Assembly: GCF_027286325.1 (NCBI RefSeq)
Contig: NZ_CP114588.1
Location: 2,740,102 to 2,804,101, forward strand
Length of the DNA stretch: 64,000 nt
Source of the DNA: Salinivibrio kushneri
Lineage (GTDB): Bacteria; Pseudomonadota; Gammaproteobacteria; Enterobacterales; Vibrionaceae
Direction: 5' to 3'
How positions within the stretch are numbered: position 1 is the first letter of the stretch; the number at the start of each line of letters is the position of its first letter. Below the pieces are notes generated by a model, which searched no databases, was not told where the DNA came from, and saw nothing but the letters and a program-made list of their open reading frames with translations. Positions 56,070 through 64,000 of this stretch are shown piece by piece. The translations under genes and the position numbers were made by a program.

Positions 56070-57170
56070 TTAAACCGCTTGACTCGCCGTCATGTGGCTA
56101 AGCTGGCAGACACATTGATTGCCCCCCGTTTGTTTCGCTTCCGTCATCGCTTGGCAGGCTTGATCAATCAATCCGATCGCTTGACCGTTTCCGGAAAAGT
56201 GCTGAACGATGCCGATTGAGGCGGTGAATGCATGGGCACCGCCATGAAAGGTAAAGGGGGTCTCAGCAATGGCATGATGGCATTTAACCGCCCATTTGGG
56301 CGCATCGGCGCAATCATTTTCTTTTAGCATGACCAAAAACTGATCGGCGTGAGTGCGGCTAAGTAGGGCATCGCGTGGTAGGTGACGATGCAGTAAACCT
56401 GCAAGGAATTGTAAGCTTTGATCGCCAATAGAGTGACCATGTTGCGTATTAAATTGCTGAAAATGATCAATATTAATGCAAAGGATAGCGAGAGGCTTAT
56501 CGGTCGATGATTGGCATTCTGCGCTCAATCGGCGATAAAACTGGGTTGCATTCCATGTTTGCGCTAAGGGCTCGCGTTGGATGTACTGCCGAGCCTGCCG
56601 GTTGAGGGTGTAGAGATCATGGAGGTAGAAGTCCATTAAAATCACAGACAAGGCAATAAATATCAGGACAACGCTAAGGTAAATGGTTTTGCTGTTTAGG
56701 CTGGAAAGATTCACTAAGGGATCGGGCGTGGGTAGCACCTGGATGGAAAACATTAAGCCGATAGCTGTCAGTGATAGCCCGTAACGCGCCAGTCGTTCAT
56801 TGGGATCAAACAGCAATAATACGATCGTGGGAGAGACCAGTAATAAGAGTTCGTTCTGGCTTTGCGCCGCAAACACCCAGTAAGACATGATGAACTGCTG
56901 GGCAAAAAAAATAAAAAAAAGATAGTACCGAGCCATGTACCAGCGTCCTGACCACATCAACAGCCAGGTTGTTGCGTACAAAAAGGCGTAAATGACGTTA
57001 TGCCAAGCCGCGATCGGGGTTTGGAAAGCAAGCCAGTACATAGTGGAGAAGATCAATGTACCGATAACACAAATAATCGTGAGCAGATTGGTCATCCGGA
57101 TCTGATGCCGCATCAGTTGATTATGTTCGCTCAGGCCTATCGATAAGATCGGATTCAAACTTGCCAGCAT
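56070..57170 (-). CDS. Membrane protein with degenerate GGDEF domain
   Basis: A 366-residue protein with about six membrane helices in residues 25-185, resembling a membrane sensor module, followed by a GGDEF-like domain (residues 200-355). The signature is HADQF in place of GGDEF (SRTHADQFLVML), and the inhibitory site is absent, so cyclase activity is not expected. NIDHFQQFNTQHGHSIGD still shows the fold. ATG at 57170 has GGAGG four bases away. Its place between mioC and mnmE is not standard in E. coli. It may bind c-di-GMP or GTP, or act as scaffold; the function is unknown. Confidence 0.85.
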   Translation of the reverse strand: MLASLNPILSIGLSEHNQLMRHQIRMTNLLTIICVIGTLIFSTMYWLAFQTPIAAWHNVIYAFLYATTWLLMWSGRWYMARYYLFFIFFAQQFIMSYWVFAAQSQNELLLLVSPTIVLLLFDPNERLARYGLSLTAIGLMFSIQVLPTPDPLVNLSSLNSKTIYLSVVLIFIALSVILMDFYLHDLYTLNRQARQYIQREPLAQTWNATQFYRRLSAECQSSTDKPLAILCINIDHFQQFNTQHGHSIGDQSLQFLAGLLHRHLPRDALLSRTHADQFLVMLKENDCADAPKWAVKCHHAIAETPFTFHGGAHAFTASIGIVQHFSGNGQAIGLIDQACQAMTEAKQTGGNQCVCQLSHMTASQAV

Positions 57171-57185
57171 ATTACCTCCATCCAC

Positions 57186-57320
57186 ACCTCGTTAAAGCGT
57201 AGTTGATCATGGTGAAAACTACGTGGATAACTTATGATCGAATAATGAGGATAAAGGGGATCAGGCGAGGAATCACAAGGGATCCTCAGTAGAAGGATCC
57301 CGTGATCAGGTTGGGGATAA
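57186..57320. other. Gap with GATC cluster, hairpin and DnaA-box-like site
   Basis: These 135 bases between the degenerate GGDEF gene and mnmE hold six GATC sites, a CGTGGATAA 9-mer near 57222 (one base off the DnaA box) and an 8-bp perfect hairpin GGGATCCT/AGGATCCC at 57279-57301 flanked by ATCAC/GTGAT. The hairpin lacks a U-tract, so it is a poor terminator for mnmE. Confidence 0.65.
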
Positions 57321-58685
57321 TTACTTGCCGATACAGAATGAAGAGAAGATTTTCCCCAGCAAATCATCGGCACTGAACTCGCCGGTAATGGTGTTGAGAT
57401 GCTGTTGGGTGAGGCGCAATTCTTCTGCCAAAATCTCACCGGCCATATAACCTTCAAGCTGAGCTTGGCCTACTTCTAGATGGTGAGCAGCGTTGGCCAA
57501 GGCATCCAGGTGGCGACGACGTGCCATAAAGCCGCCTTCACTGCCCCCCGCGTAACCCATACAGGCTTTGAGGTGCTGACGCAGTGCGTCTATGCCTTCT
57601 CCGGTTTTGGCACTTAAACGGATGAGTGCAGTATCATTGGTGTCACTGTGCCCCATTGGTTCACCGGTCATATCCGCTTTATTGCGAATCACTGTCATGC
57701 CCATTGCTTCGGGTAAACGAGAGACAAAATCCGGCCAGATCTCTGCAGGGTGGGTCGCGTCAGTGGTGGTACCATCGACCATAAACAGCACCCGATCGGC
57801 TTGCTCTATTTCATCCCACGCCCGTTCGACGCCAATACGTTCGACCTCGTCAGCGGTATCGCGCAGCCCTGCGGTATCAATGATATGTAAAGGCATACCG
57901 TCAATATGAATGTGCTCACGCAAAACATCCCGAGTGGTACCGGCGATATCCGTGACTATCGCACTGTCTTTCCCTGATAATGCGTTTAATAGGCTTGATT
58001 TGCCCGCGTTGGGGCGGCCTGCGATCACCACTTTCATCCCCTCACGCATAATTGCCCCTTGGTTGGCTTCTTTACGCAGTGTGGCAAGATGGTCGATGAT
58101 ATGGCTGAGATCGCTGGCAACCTTGCCATCAGAGAGAAAGTCGATTTCTTCATCGGGAAAGTCGATCGCCGCTTCAACATAAATACGCAAGTGAATCACT
58201 TTTTCTACCAGTGCATTCACTTGGCTGGAGAACGCACCTTGCAACGATTGTAAGGCTGAGCGTGCGGCTTGCTCGGAGCTGGCATCAATCAAGTCGGCAA
58301 TCGCTTCAGCTTGTGCAAGGTCGAGCTTGTCATTTAAAAAAGCGCGTTCAGAAAACTCACCGGGACGGGCGGCACGCACGCCTGAAAAGGCACTGATACG
58401 CTGAATAAGCATGTCCATGATCACTGGGCCACCATGGCCTTGCAGTTCAAGGACATCTTCGCCAGTGAACGAATGAGGGCCTTTAAAGAATAAGGCAATG
58501 CCCTGATCGATAGGTTGACCTTCCTGATCGAGAAAAGGCAAATAATCCGCACGACGAGGCACTAACTCGCGTCCCGTCATTTTTGTACCAATCTCATGGG
58601 CGAGCGGGCCAGACACGCGGACAATTCCTACGCCACCGCGGCCTGTTGCAGTGGCTTGCGCCACAATAGTGTCGGTTTGAGCCAT
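57321..58685 (-). CDS. mnmE: tRNA modification GTPase MnmE (TrmE)
   Basis: A 454-residue GTPase that with MnmG modifies wobble U34. It has an N-terminal folate-binding domain, a G domain with [14 protein letters not shown] (near residue 220), DIAGTTRD and NKAD, and the invariant C-terminal CIGK. ATG at 58685 gives [18 protein letters not shown]. Confidence 0.98.
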   Translation of the reverse strand: MAQTDTIVAQATATGRGGVGIVRVSGPLAHEIGTKMTGRELVPRRADYLPFLDQEGQPIDQGIALFFKGPHSFTGEDVLELQGHGGPVIMDMLIQRISAFSGVRAARPGEFSERAFLNDKLDLAQAEAIADLIDASSEQAARSALQSLQGAFSSQVNALVEKVIHLRIYVEAAIDFPDEEIDFLSDGKVASDLSHIIDHLATLRKEANQGAIMREGMKVVIAGRPNAGKSSLLNALSGKDSAIVTDIAGTTRDVLREHIHIDGMPLHIIDTAGLRDTADEVERIGVERAWDEIEQADRVLFMVDGTTTDATHPAEIWPDFVSRLPEAMGMTVIRNKADMTGEPMGHSDTNDTALIRLSAKTGEGIDALRQHLKACMGYAGGSEGGFMARRRHLDALANAAHHLEVGQAQLEGYMAGEILAEELRLTQQHLNTITGEFSADDLLGKIFSSFCIGK

Positions 58686-58733
58686 AATGCACACTCTTTA
58701 ATTCAATAACAGGCCCGAAGGCCATAAACGACA

Positions 58734-58759
58734 AAAAGGCGACCGCCGGGTCGCCTTTT
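58734..58759 (-). terminator. Terminator after yidC
   Basis: A stem AAAAGGCGACC/GGTCGCCTTTT with loop GCCG reads as a terminator on the minus strand, followed by Ts, 25 bases after the yidC stop. Confidence 0.9.
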
Positions 58760-58783
58760 CATTATTACGTGACACGGCCTGAG

Positions 58784-60397
58784 TTACGAGCGTGAATGCA
58801 GGCCTTTTTTCTCCAACGACTTGTAAATCAGTGTCTGTTGGATCAGCGTGACCACGTTCGATACCAGCCAGTATAGAACCAGACCGGATGGGAAGAATAG
58901 GAAGAAGAACGTAAAGACCACAGGCATAAAGGTCATGATCTTCTGCTGCATCGGATCGGTGACCGTGGTCGGGCTCATCTTCTGAATCAAGAACATGGAT
59001 GCACCCATTAACAGTGGCAGCACATAGTATGGGTCTTGTGCTGACAAGTCTTGAATCCAGCCAAAGAATGGCGCATGGCGCAATTCTACCGACTCCATCA
59101 ACGCCCAGTACAAGGCAATGAAAATCGGCATTTGTAGGATAAGCGGCAAACAGCCCCCAAGTGGGTTGACCTTCTCACGCTTATAGAGCTCCATCATCTC
59201 TTGGCTCATGCGCTGACGGTCGTCACCGATACGCTCTTTCATCTCTTGCAGCTTAGGCTGCAGCATGCGCATCTTAGCCATTGAGGTGTACTGCGCTTTG
59301 GTCAGCGGATACATGGCACCACGGACGATGAAGGTCAGCATGATAATGGCCAGACCCCAATTCCCCACAAAGGTTTGGATGGTGGAAAGCAGCCAGTGCA
59401 GCGGCTTAGCGATAAACCACAGCCAGCCGTAGTCGACCACCAAATCCAAGCTTGGCGCCACCGCGGCCATTTGCTCTTGCAGTTTAGGCCCGACCCATAA
59501 GGTCGCTGTCAGTGTTTTACTGGTACCGGCGGCAATGGTGTCGCTGGTTTTGGTTTGAATATAACCGTATTGGGCGGTGGTACGGGTGCTCAGCACATTG
59601 TTGTCCGCCCGTGGGATCCACGCGGTGGCAAAGTAGTGCTGGATCATCGCTGCCCAACCTTGGTTAAACGTCACGTTCAGATTTTTGCTTTGCATATCAT
59701 CAAAGCTGTATTTCTCGTAACGCTTGTCGTCGGTAGAGTAAGCCCCACCGCGATAGGTTGGCATGGTCAAGCTGCCACCATCGTCCAGCAAGTTTTGCTT
59801 AAGCTGGGTATACATGGTGACACTGGCATTGTTGTCGGTTTGGTTGTTGATAGTGTGTTCAACATCCACCGCATAGCTACCACGCTCAAACACGAAGGTT
59901 TTGGTGTAGGTAATGCCATCTTTCTCAACCGTCATTGGCACCCGTAAGGTGTCTTGATCGTCTGAGAGCGAGAAGTTGTTTTGCGTCACCTGGTATTGTG
60001 CGCGTCCCTCAGCCGTATCGATGCCGTCAGCACCAATTAAGCCGCTTTGTGCCACAAAGGTATGGTCAGGTTTGCTGTGCAACAGCGTGAAGGCATTGTC
60101 AGAATCCAGCTCAGCATCATATTGCGGGAGCTCGGCGTGGACAACATCACCGCCTTGCGTATCAATTTTCAGTGTTAAAACGTCAGTGTTGATGGTGACA
60201 AGCTTGTCAGAGACAGGCTGTGCATCAAGAGACGTGGTATCACCGTCATTGCTGCTTGGCACGTCACTGTGAGTGGTTTGCTGCTGCTCAACGCCCTGTC
60301 CCTGCGGTTGCGGGGAGTCTGGTTTGTTCCATTCCATGTAAAGCATGAAAGAAACGAACAATAGGGCAATCAACAGGATATTGCGTTGGGAATCCAT
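58784..60397 (-). CDS. yidC: Membrane protein insertase YidC
   Basis: A 537-residue insertase acting alone or with SecYEG. An N-terminal anchor ([16 protein letters not shown]) is followed by the large periplasmic domain (residues 60-330) and five core helices, including the conserved Arg in [15 protein letters not shown] (near residue 360). Length is close to E. coli (548). It lies at the end of the rpmH-rnpA-yidD-yidC operon, two bases after yidD. Confidence 0.98.
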   Translation of the reverse strand: MDSQRNILLIALLFVSFMLYMEWNKPDSPQPQGQGVEQQQTTHSDVPSSNDGDTTSLDAQPVSDKLVTINTDVLTLKIDTQGGDVVHAELPQYDAELDSDNAFTLLHSKPDHTFVAQSGLIGADGIDTAEGRAQYQVTQNNFSLSDDQDTLRVPMTVEKDGITYTKTFVFERGSYAVDVEHTINNQTDNNASVTMYTQLKQNLLDDGGSLTMPTYRGGAYSTDDKRYEKYSFDDMQSKNLNVTFNQGWAAMIQHYFATAWIPRADNNVLSTRTTAQYGYIQTKTSDTIAAGTSKTLTATLWVGPKLQEQMAAVAPSLDLVVDYGWLWFIAKPLHWLLSTIQTFVGNWGLAIIMLTFIVRGAMYPLTKAQYTSMAKMRMLQPKLQEMKERIGDDRQRMSQEMMELYKREKVNPLGGCLPLILQMPIFIALYWALMESVELRHAPFFGWIQDLSAQDPYYVLPLLMGASMFLIQKMSPTTVTDPMQQKIMTFMPVVFTFFFLFFPSGLVLYWLVSNVVTLIQQTLIYKSLEKKGLHSRS

Positions 60398-60399
60398 TG

Positions 60400-60660
60400 T
60401 TAATTGTCTCTGTTATGGTGGTCGCAAGGCGGCACAGGATCGTAACCGCCATCATTCAAAGGGTGGCATTTTAATAGACGTTTGCCTGCCAACCAACACC
60501 CTTTTATCACACCATGGGATTGAATCGCCATGATGGCGTAGTGAGAGCAGGTTGGTGTAAACCGGCATCGTGGCCCAATTAATGGACTAATAACCAGTTG
60601 GTACCCCCGAATCAGCGCGATGAGCGCTTTTTGCGCGGCGGTCGCGACAAACGTTGCCAT
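60400..60660 (-). CDS. yidD: Membrane protein insertion efficiency factor YidD
   Basis: An 86-residue protein with an amphipathic helix ([20 protein letters not shown]) and the family motif [12 protein letters not shown] with [13 protein letters not shown]. It aids YidC. The start lies 49 bases inside the end of rnpA, a common overlap. Confidence 0.95.
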   Translation of the reverse strand: MATFVATAAQKALIALIRGYQLVISPLIGPRCRFTPTCSHYAIMAIQSHGVIKGCWLAGKRLLKCHPLNDGGYDPVPPCDHHNRDN

Positions 60661-60983
60661 AACTTGTCCAATTCGTCTCGCAGCGCTTGATTGCTCAGGT
60701 TGTTAGCACTTTTTTTCGCGATCACCACAAAGTCTTTCGCCGGCAGTTGATGTTGACGTAAACGAAAGCTTTCGCGGACCACACGTTTAAAGCGGTTGCG
60801 ATCAACAGCAAGTTTGATTTGCTTTTTCGGTACAGCTTGACCGAGACGTGGATGGCCGAGTGGGTTATTTCTGGCGAGTATAGTTAAGTGCGGCGAACCT
60901 GCGCGATGCGGTTGCTGGAAGACGGCACTGAAATGTTCGGGAGTTAGCAGACGTAACTCCCGAGGATAAGCGAGCTTATTCAC
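60612..60983 (-). CDS. rnpA: Ribonuclease P protein component
   Basis: A 123-residue basic protein that supports the RNase P RNA in tRNA 5' maturation. It shows [17 protein letters not shown] and the RNR motif [15 protein letters not shown] near residue 60. The start codon is GTG, as in E. coli. Confidence 0.97.
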   Translation of the reverse strand: MNKLAYPRELRLLTPEHFSAVFQQPHRAGSPHLTILARNNPLGHPRLGQAVPKKQIKLAVDRNRFKRVVRESFRLRQHQLPAKDFVVIAKKSANNLSNQALRDELDKLWQRLSRPPRKKRSSR

Positions 60984-60996
60984 AAATCACTGCGGA

Positions 60997-61131
60997 TTAT
61001 TTAGAAAGCTGCTTGCGGCCTTTCGCACGGCGAGCGGCAATGACCTTACGGCCGTTCTTAGTCGCCATGCGCGCACGGAAACCGTGAGTGCGCTTACGCT
61101 TTAGAACTGAAGGTTGAAAAGTGCGTTTCAT
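60997..61131 (-). CDS. rpmH: 50S ribosomal protein L34
   Basis: A 44-residue protein starting [18 protein letters not shown] and ending GRKQLSK, the invariant L34 pattern; one third of residues are Lys or Arg. It is first in the rpmH-rnpA-yidD-yidC operon, 13 bases before rnpA. Confidence 0.98.
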   Translation of the reverse strand: MKRTFQPSVLKRKRTHGFRARMATKNGRKVIAARRAKGRKQLSK

Positions 61132-61229
61132 GGTTTCTACCTTTATTACTGATCAGTGTTAGGTTTGTTAACCCGACGTGGGAGGGTAGCACTAGGCTTA
61201 TTTCCGACGCCTCTCAACAAAGAGGGCGG

Positions 61230-61258
61230 ATTGTAGCCATTGACTAACGATTAGTCAA
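61230..61258 (-). promoter_or_regulatory. Proximal rpmH promoter with palindrome
   Basis: On the minus strand TTGACT (61253-61258), 17 bases and TACAAT (61230-61235) form a good sigma-70 promoter. An 8-bp perfect inverted repeat, TTGACTAA/TTAGTCAA (61240-61258), covers the -35 and most of the spacer, a position typical of an operator. Confidence 0.8.
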
Positions 61259-61287
61259 TCACTAACTGACGCCACTCCGGGCGGTGA

Positions 61288-61315
61288 ATTATAAGCACTT
61301 GGGCACAGATCGCAA
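61288..61315 (-). promoter_or_regulatory. Distal rpmH promoter
   Basis: On the minus strand TTGCGA (61310-61315), 16 bases and a perfect TATAAT (61288-61293) are followed by the GC-rich TCACCGCCC. It lies 26 bases before the ABC transporter gene end and would feed the same operon. Confidence 0.7.
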
Positions 61316-61340
61316 GGATCGATCCCCAAGCGATCGCCGA

Positions 61341-62087
61341 CTAGGGGGCGATCCCGACTTGATTCAAAAACTTATGCAAACGAGGATCGTCACATTGGTT
61401 AAATAACCAATCCGGCGTCCCTTGGGCAATAATGTGGCCGTCGTTCATAAATACCACCCGATCCGCCACATCGCGGGCAAACTGCATTTCATGAGTGACC
61501 ACCAGCATGGTTTGGTGGCGTGTGGCGAGCTTTTTCATCAACGCCAACACTTCGCCAACCCATTCTGGATCCAGAGCAGACGTGGGCTCATCAAATAGCA
61601 GTAACTCAGCCTCTAGCGCCATGGCGCGTCCAATCCCGACTCGCTGCTGCTGGCCGCCAGAGAGCGAAGCAGGGTAGTGATCGCCCTTGTCACTAAGACC
61701 GATATCATCGAGGATTTGCTGGGCACGCTCACGGGCTTTGTCTTTTGCCCATCCCTTAACGGTACGCAGCCCTTCAGCAATGTTGTCACGGGCATTGAGG
61801 TGAGCAAATAACGCATAGTTTTGGAAAACAAAGCCGGTTTGACGCCGCAGTGCCAGAATGTCTTGCTTACGGGTGGCCATGTTGCCGCTATCAACGCGTT
61901 GCTCCCCGATTTCGATGATCCCTTGCTCAGCACGTTCGAGAAAATTAATGCAACGCAATAAGGTCGATTTACCGGTGCCGCTAGGGCCAATAATGCAAAC
62001 TATCTCGCCTCGGTCGATAGTGAGGTCGATGCCGTCGAGCACCGCAACGCCTTGATAGATTTTTTTAAGCTTTTCTACCTTTATCAT
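61341..62087 (-). CDS. Polar amino-acid ABC transporter ATPase
   Basis: A 248-residue ATPase with Walker A GPSGTGKSTLL (near residue 35), signature LSGGQQQRVGIGRA near 145 and Walker B ELLLFDEPTSALDP near 165. It belongs to the polar amino-acid uptake family. It overlaps the permease as ATGA. In V. cholerae an equivalent cassette sits between rpmH and dnaA. Substrate is probably cystine or another polar amino acid. Confidence 0.94.
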   Translation of the reverse strand: MIKVEKLKKIYQGVAVLDGIDLTIDRGEIVCIIGPSGTGKSTLLRCINFLERAEQGIIEIGEQRVDSGNMATRKQDILALRRQTGFVFQNYALFAHLNARDNIAEGLRTVKGWAKDKARERAQQILDDIGLSDKGDHYPASLSGGQQQRVGIGRAMALEAELLLFDEPTSALDPEWVGEVLALMKKLATRHQTMLVVTHEMQFARDVADRVVFMNDGHIIAQGTPDWLFNQCDDPRLHKFLNQVGIAP

Positions 62088-62755
62088 CGTTGATACGCCT
62101 TATTGAGGTGTGCCTCTGCCCAATACTGAACGCGCGTTAATGCTACGACCACCGCCCAATAGATGAGTGCCACCGCTAAATAAGCTTCAAAGAACTTGAA
62201 GCTGGATGATGCTTCCATTTGCGCTTGTGCCATGATTTCCGCCACCCCGAGGGTAAAGGCGAGTGATGTGGCCTTAATCATATCGATGAAGTAGTTCATC
62301 AACGATGGCAGAGCGATACGCACGGCTTGTGGCAAGATGATGCGCTGCATCGCTTGGCGGGTGGTCATTCCCACCGCTAAGCTCGCCTCCATTTGACTGC
62401 GATCGACCCCAGTGATGGCGGCGCGGATTGACTCGGCCATGTACGCAGAAAAATGCAGGCTAATCCCGATCACCGCTGCGGTAAAGGCTTCCATCCCCAC
62501 TAAGGCAGGGATGACCTGAGGGAGACCATAATAAAGCAAAAACAGCTGTACCAATAACGGCGTGCCGCGGAAGAAGCTGATAAAAATTTGCGCTAAGCCA
62601 TTAAGTACAGGAATGCGAAAAACGCGGATCAGTGCAATCGCCACCGCTAAGGCGAGCGCGAAAATAAGGCCCAATACGGCCATTTCCATGGTGATCCCCA
62701 AATAACGCAGTAGTAGGGGAAACAAGGAGGCCATGTAATCAAAATCAAACGCCAT
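62084..62755 (-). CDS. Polar amino-acid ABC transporter permease
   Basis: A 223-residue HisM-type permease with about five membrane helices and the EAA-like loop ASLAVGMTTRQAMQRIILPQAVR near residue 127. The FFRGTPLLVQLFLLYYG motif near residue 63 is typical of this family. It is translated before and overlaps the ATPase gene. Confidence 0.94.
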   Translation of the reverse strand: MAFDFDYMASLFPLLLRYLGITMEMAVLGLIFALALAVAIALIRVFRIPVLNGLAQIFISFFRGTPLLVQLFLLYYGLPQVIPALVGMEAFTAAVIGISLHFSAYMAESIRAAITGVDRSQMEASLAVGMTTRQAMQRIILPQAVRIALPSLMNYFIDMIKATSLAFTLGVAEIMAQAQMEASSSFKFFEAYLAVALIYWAVVVALTRVQYWAEAHLNKAYQR

Positions 62756-62774
62756 GATTGACCTTTAAACAAAA

Positions 62775-62794
62775 AAGCCCGCCAACGCGGGCTT
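62775..62794 (-). terminator. Hairpin between SBP and permease genes
   Basis: On the minus strand AAGCCCGC/GCGGGCTT with four loop bases is followed by six T residues. It looks like a strong intrinsic terminator within the operon, likely partial, so that the binding protein is made in excess of the membrane parts. Confidence 0.85.
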
Positions 62795-62813
62795 ATTAAA
62801 TGAAAGTAAACAC

Positions 62814-63566
62814 TTACTTCTTAGTGATGTCGCCACCGAACCATTTGGTTGAGATATCTGCCAAAGTGCCATCCTCACGCATCGCGTTTAGCGCAGCATT
62901 GACTTCATCACGTAAGCGTTGGCCACGCTCTGAATCGACAAACGGCCATGCATTGGCAATGGTTTCAAAAGGCTGTCCAGCTAATTGTAGGGGCAGACCC
63001 GACTCTTTGATCAATTGTAGCGCGGAGAGGCGATCCATAATAAAGGCGTCCGCACGACCCAGGGCCACATCGTGTTCGATCCCGGTTTCATAGGTTTTGA
63101 TGTTGATGTCATCGGCGGCTGGGTGCTCACGCAACAGCTGTTCAAAGTTAGAGCCTAAGTTAACCGCCACGGTCTTGCCCTTCAGATCGGCGACCGAGTT
63201 AATGGCATCATTGCCTTTGCGAACCGTGATTTGCGCGCCATCAACCACATACGGGTCAGTAAATAGGTACTTCGCCTGGCGCTCTTCAGTAATCGTGATT
63301 TGGTTTGAAATGGTGTCGATGCGCCCAGTTTGTAACAGACCAAACAGCCCTGAGAAGTTAGCGGTGACATACTCGACATCGTAGTCGTTGCGCTTTCCAA
63401 TCTCATCCCACAAATCAACCTCAAAGCCTTGCAGTTGGTCTTGTTTAACAAACGTAAACGGAAAGTAGCGGCCAGACATGCCGACTTTGACCGTCTCAGA
63501 GGCAAAGGCGGGGGCAGTGAGAATCATGCTCACGCTGAGCAGGGCGTTGATGAACCATTTAGTCAT
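62814..63566 (-). CDS. Polar amino-acid ABC transporter substrate-binding protein
   Basis: A 250-residue periplasmic binding protein of family 3. A signal peptide (WFINALLSVSMILTAPAFA) precedes the two-lobed domain with GRYFPFTFVKQDQLQGFEVDL, the family signature in SNQITITEERQAKYLFTDPY near 100 and MREDGTLADISTKWFGGD at the end. It resembles cystine-binding TcyJ in motif order. ATG at 63566 has GGAG six bases upstream; the frame extends to 63686 without support. Confidence 0.93.
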   Translation of the reverse strand: MTKWFINALLSVSMILTAPAFASETVKVGMSGRYFPFTFVKQDQLQGFEVDLWDEIGKRNDYDVEYVTANFSGLFGLLQTGRIDTISNQITITEERQAKYLFTDPYVVDGAQITVRKGNDAINSVADLKGKTVAVNLGSNFEQLLREHPAADDINIKTYETGIEHDVALGRADAFIMDRLSALQLIKESGLPLQLAGQPFETIANAWPFVDSERGQRLRDEVNAALNAMREDGTLADISTKWFGGDITKK

Positions 63567-63931
63567 GAAAAGCTCCGTAGTAACCACATCGATATTGATA
63601 AGTTGCGTAATATAGAGGGTGGCAGCGGCTCGCGAGAAATACCATCTTGTTATGAGTAATAACTTATTCACCGCATTTTTGGCCAATACAGGCGATCATC
63701 GCGCTATACAAGCAAATTATGCACAAGGAAAGAACAGGATCATGAGTGCATTGATCCAAATCTTGTGAGTAAAACATGGGTTTGCTGTGGCGATCTCGCC
63801 ATTATCTGTGGGATCAATGTGAATAACTCGGATCTTATTCACTGATTTCGGGATCTTGTGGGTGGCGATCTGGGCGCGACAGGAGTACCATTGTGGCCTT
63901 TCTCTTTCGGTACAACTGCGTGGAGTCAAAC
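63567..63931. promoter_or_regulatory. dnaA and transporter control region
   Basis: This noncoding divergent gap holds several GATC sites and DnaA-box-like 9-mers: TGTGAATAA at 63818-63826 (TTATTCACA, consensus) and TTATTCACT at 63835-63843. DnaA autorepression of its own promoter is expected by analogy with E. coli. I could not settle on one dnaA promoter. Confidence 0.7.
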
Positions 63932-64000
63932 GTGTCATCATCGCTTTGGTTGCAGTGTCTTGAACGTCTTCAAGATGATTTACCTGCGACAGAATTCAGT
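63932..64000 (+). CDS. dnaA: Replication initiator DnaA (N-terminus, partial)
   Basis: The first 23 codons, beginning at GTG 63932 with GGAG seven bases upstream. The residues SSSLWLQCLERLQDDLPA match the DnaA domain I start, which recruits DnaB through DiaA-type contacts. The gene runs off the right edge. It lies about 8.4 kb from oriC, separated by the mioC-to-transporter block, as in Vibrio. Confidence 0.96.
   Translation, partial: MSSSLWLQCLERLQDDLPATEFS

Overview
The window is the replication-origin region of a gammaproteobacterial chromosome, most probably a member of the Vibrionaceae. Gene order matches what I know of the Vibrio origin region: vexAB-ubiK-ilvC-ilvY; gamma carbonic anhydrase-DUF1488-aroE-hemF-purEK-yrdD-smg-dprA-LysM-def-fmt-rsmB-trkA; glmS-deoR-tRNAs-glmU-atp-parBA-rsmG-mnmG-oriC-mioC; mnmE-yidC-yidD-rnpA-rpmH-ABC transporter-dnaA. 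Base composition looks close to 50% GC. That, with the start of DnaA and the gene order, would suit a Salinivibrio-like genus, but the genus is an inference that needs a 16S search.

Layout. 1-6090: end of a periplasmic adaptor gene and its RND pump (vexB), ubiK, and the divergent ilvC/ilvY pair. 6098-12047: a complete rRNA operon on the minus strand (16S, tRNA-Glu, tRNA-Lys, tRNA-Val, 23S, 5S, tRNA-Asp) with tandem terminators, boxA sites, processing stems and two strong promoters. 12249-24186: housekeeping genes for heme, shikimate, purines, DNA uptake, N-formyl handling of translation, rRNA methylation and potassium uptake. 24310-30648: a diguanylate cyclase, yihD, ccoG, srkA, a lipoprotein-type dsbA, and comM. 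30902-37457: the complete ilvL-GMEDA isoleucine/valine operon with a leader peptide, an attenuator and an extra hairpin over the ilvG ribosome-binding site. 37461-43661: two tandem HTH regulators, glmS, a DeoR-family regulator, a seven-tRNA array and glmU. 43769-50838: the F1Fo ATP synthase operon with its promoter and terminator. 50931-55157: parB, parA, rsmG, mnmG. 55250-55530: oriC, with three 12-nt-spaced GATCT repeats, four DnaA-box-like 9-mers and about 14 GATC sites. 55551-61131: mioC, a membrane protein with a degenerate GGDEF domain, mnmE, yidC, yidD, rnpA, rpmH. 61341-63566: a polar amino-acid ABC transporter. 63932-64000: the first 23 codons of dnaA.

How it fits together. The dense rRNA, tRNA and ATP synthase content near oriC is usual for fast growers that gain gene dosage from replication. 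Branched-chain amino-acid synthesis appears twice (ilvC under IlvY, ilvGMEDA under attenuation). Cell-wall amino-sugar supply is split between glmS and glmU around the tRNA array.

I found no insertion sequence, prophage, CRISPR array, toxin-antitoxin pair, defence island or clearly new multi-gene system. The observations most worth following are local: a 16S rRNA about 27 nt longer than E. coli in V1/V2 with a self-pairing insertion, a DsbA with a lipobox, a hairpin hiding the ilvG ribosome-binding site, a degenerate GGDEF protein beside oriC with a GATC/DnaA-box cluster upstream, and palindromes at the rpmH promoter and upstream of the tandem HTH genes.
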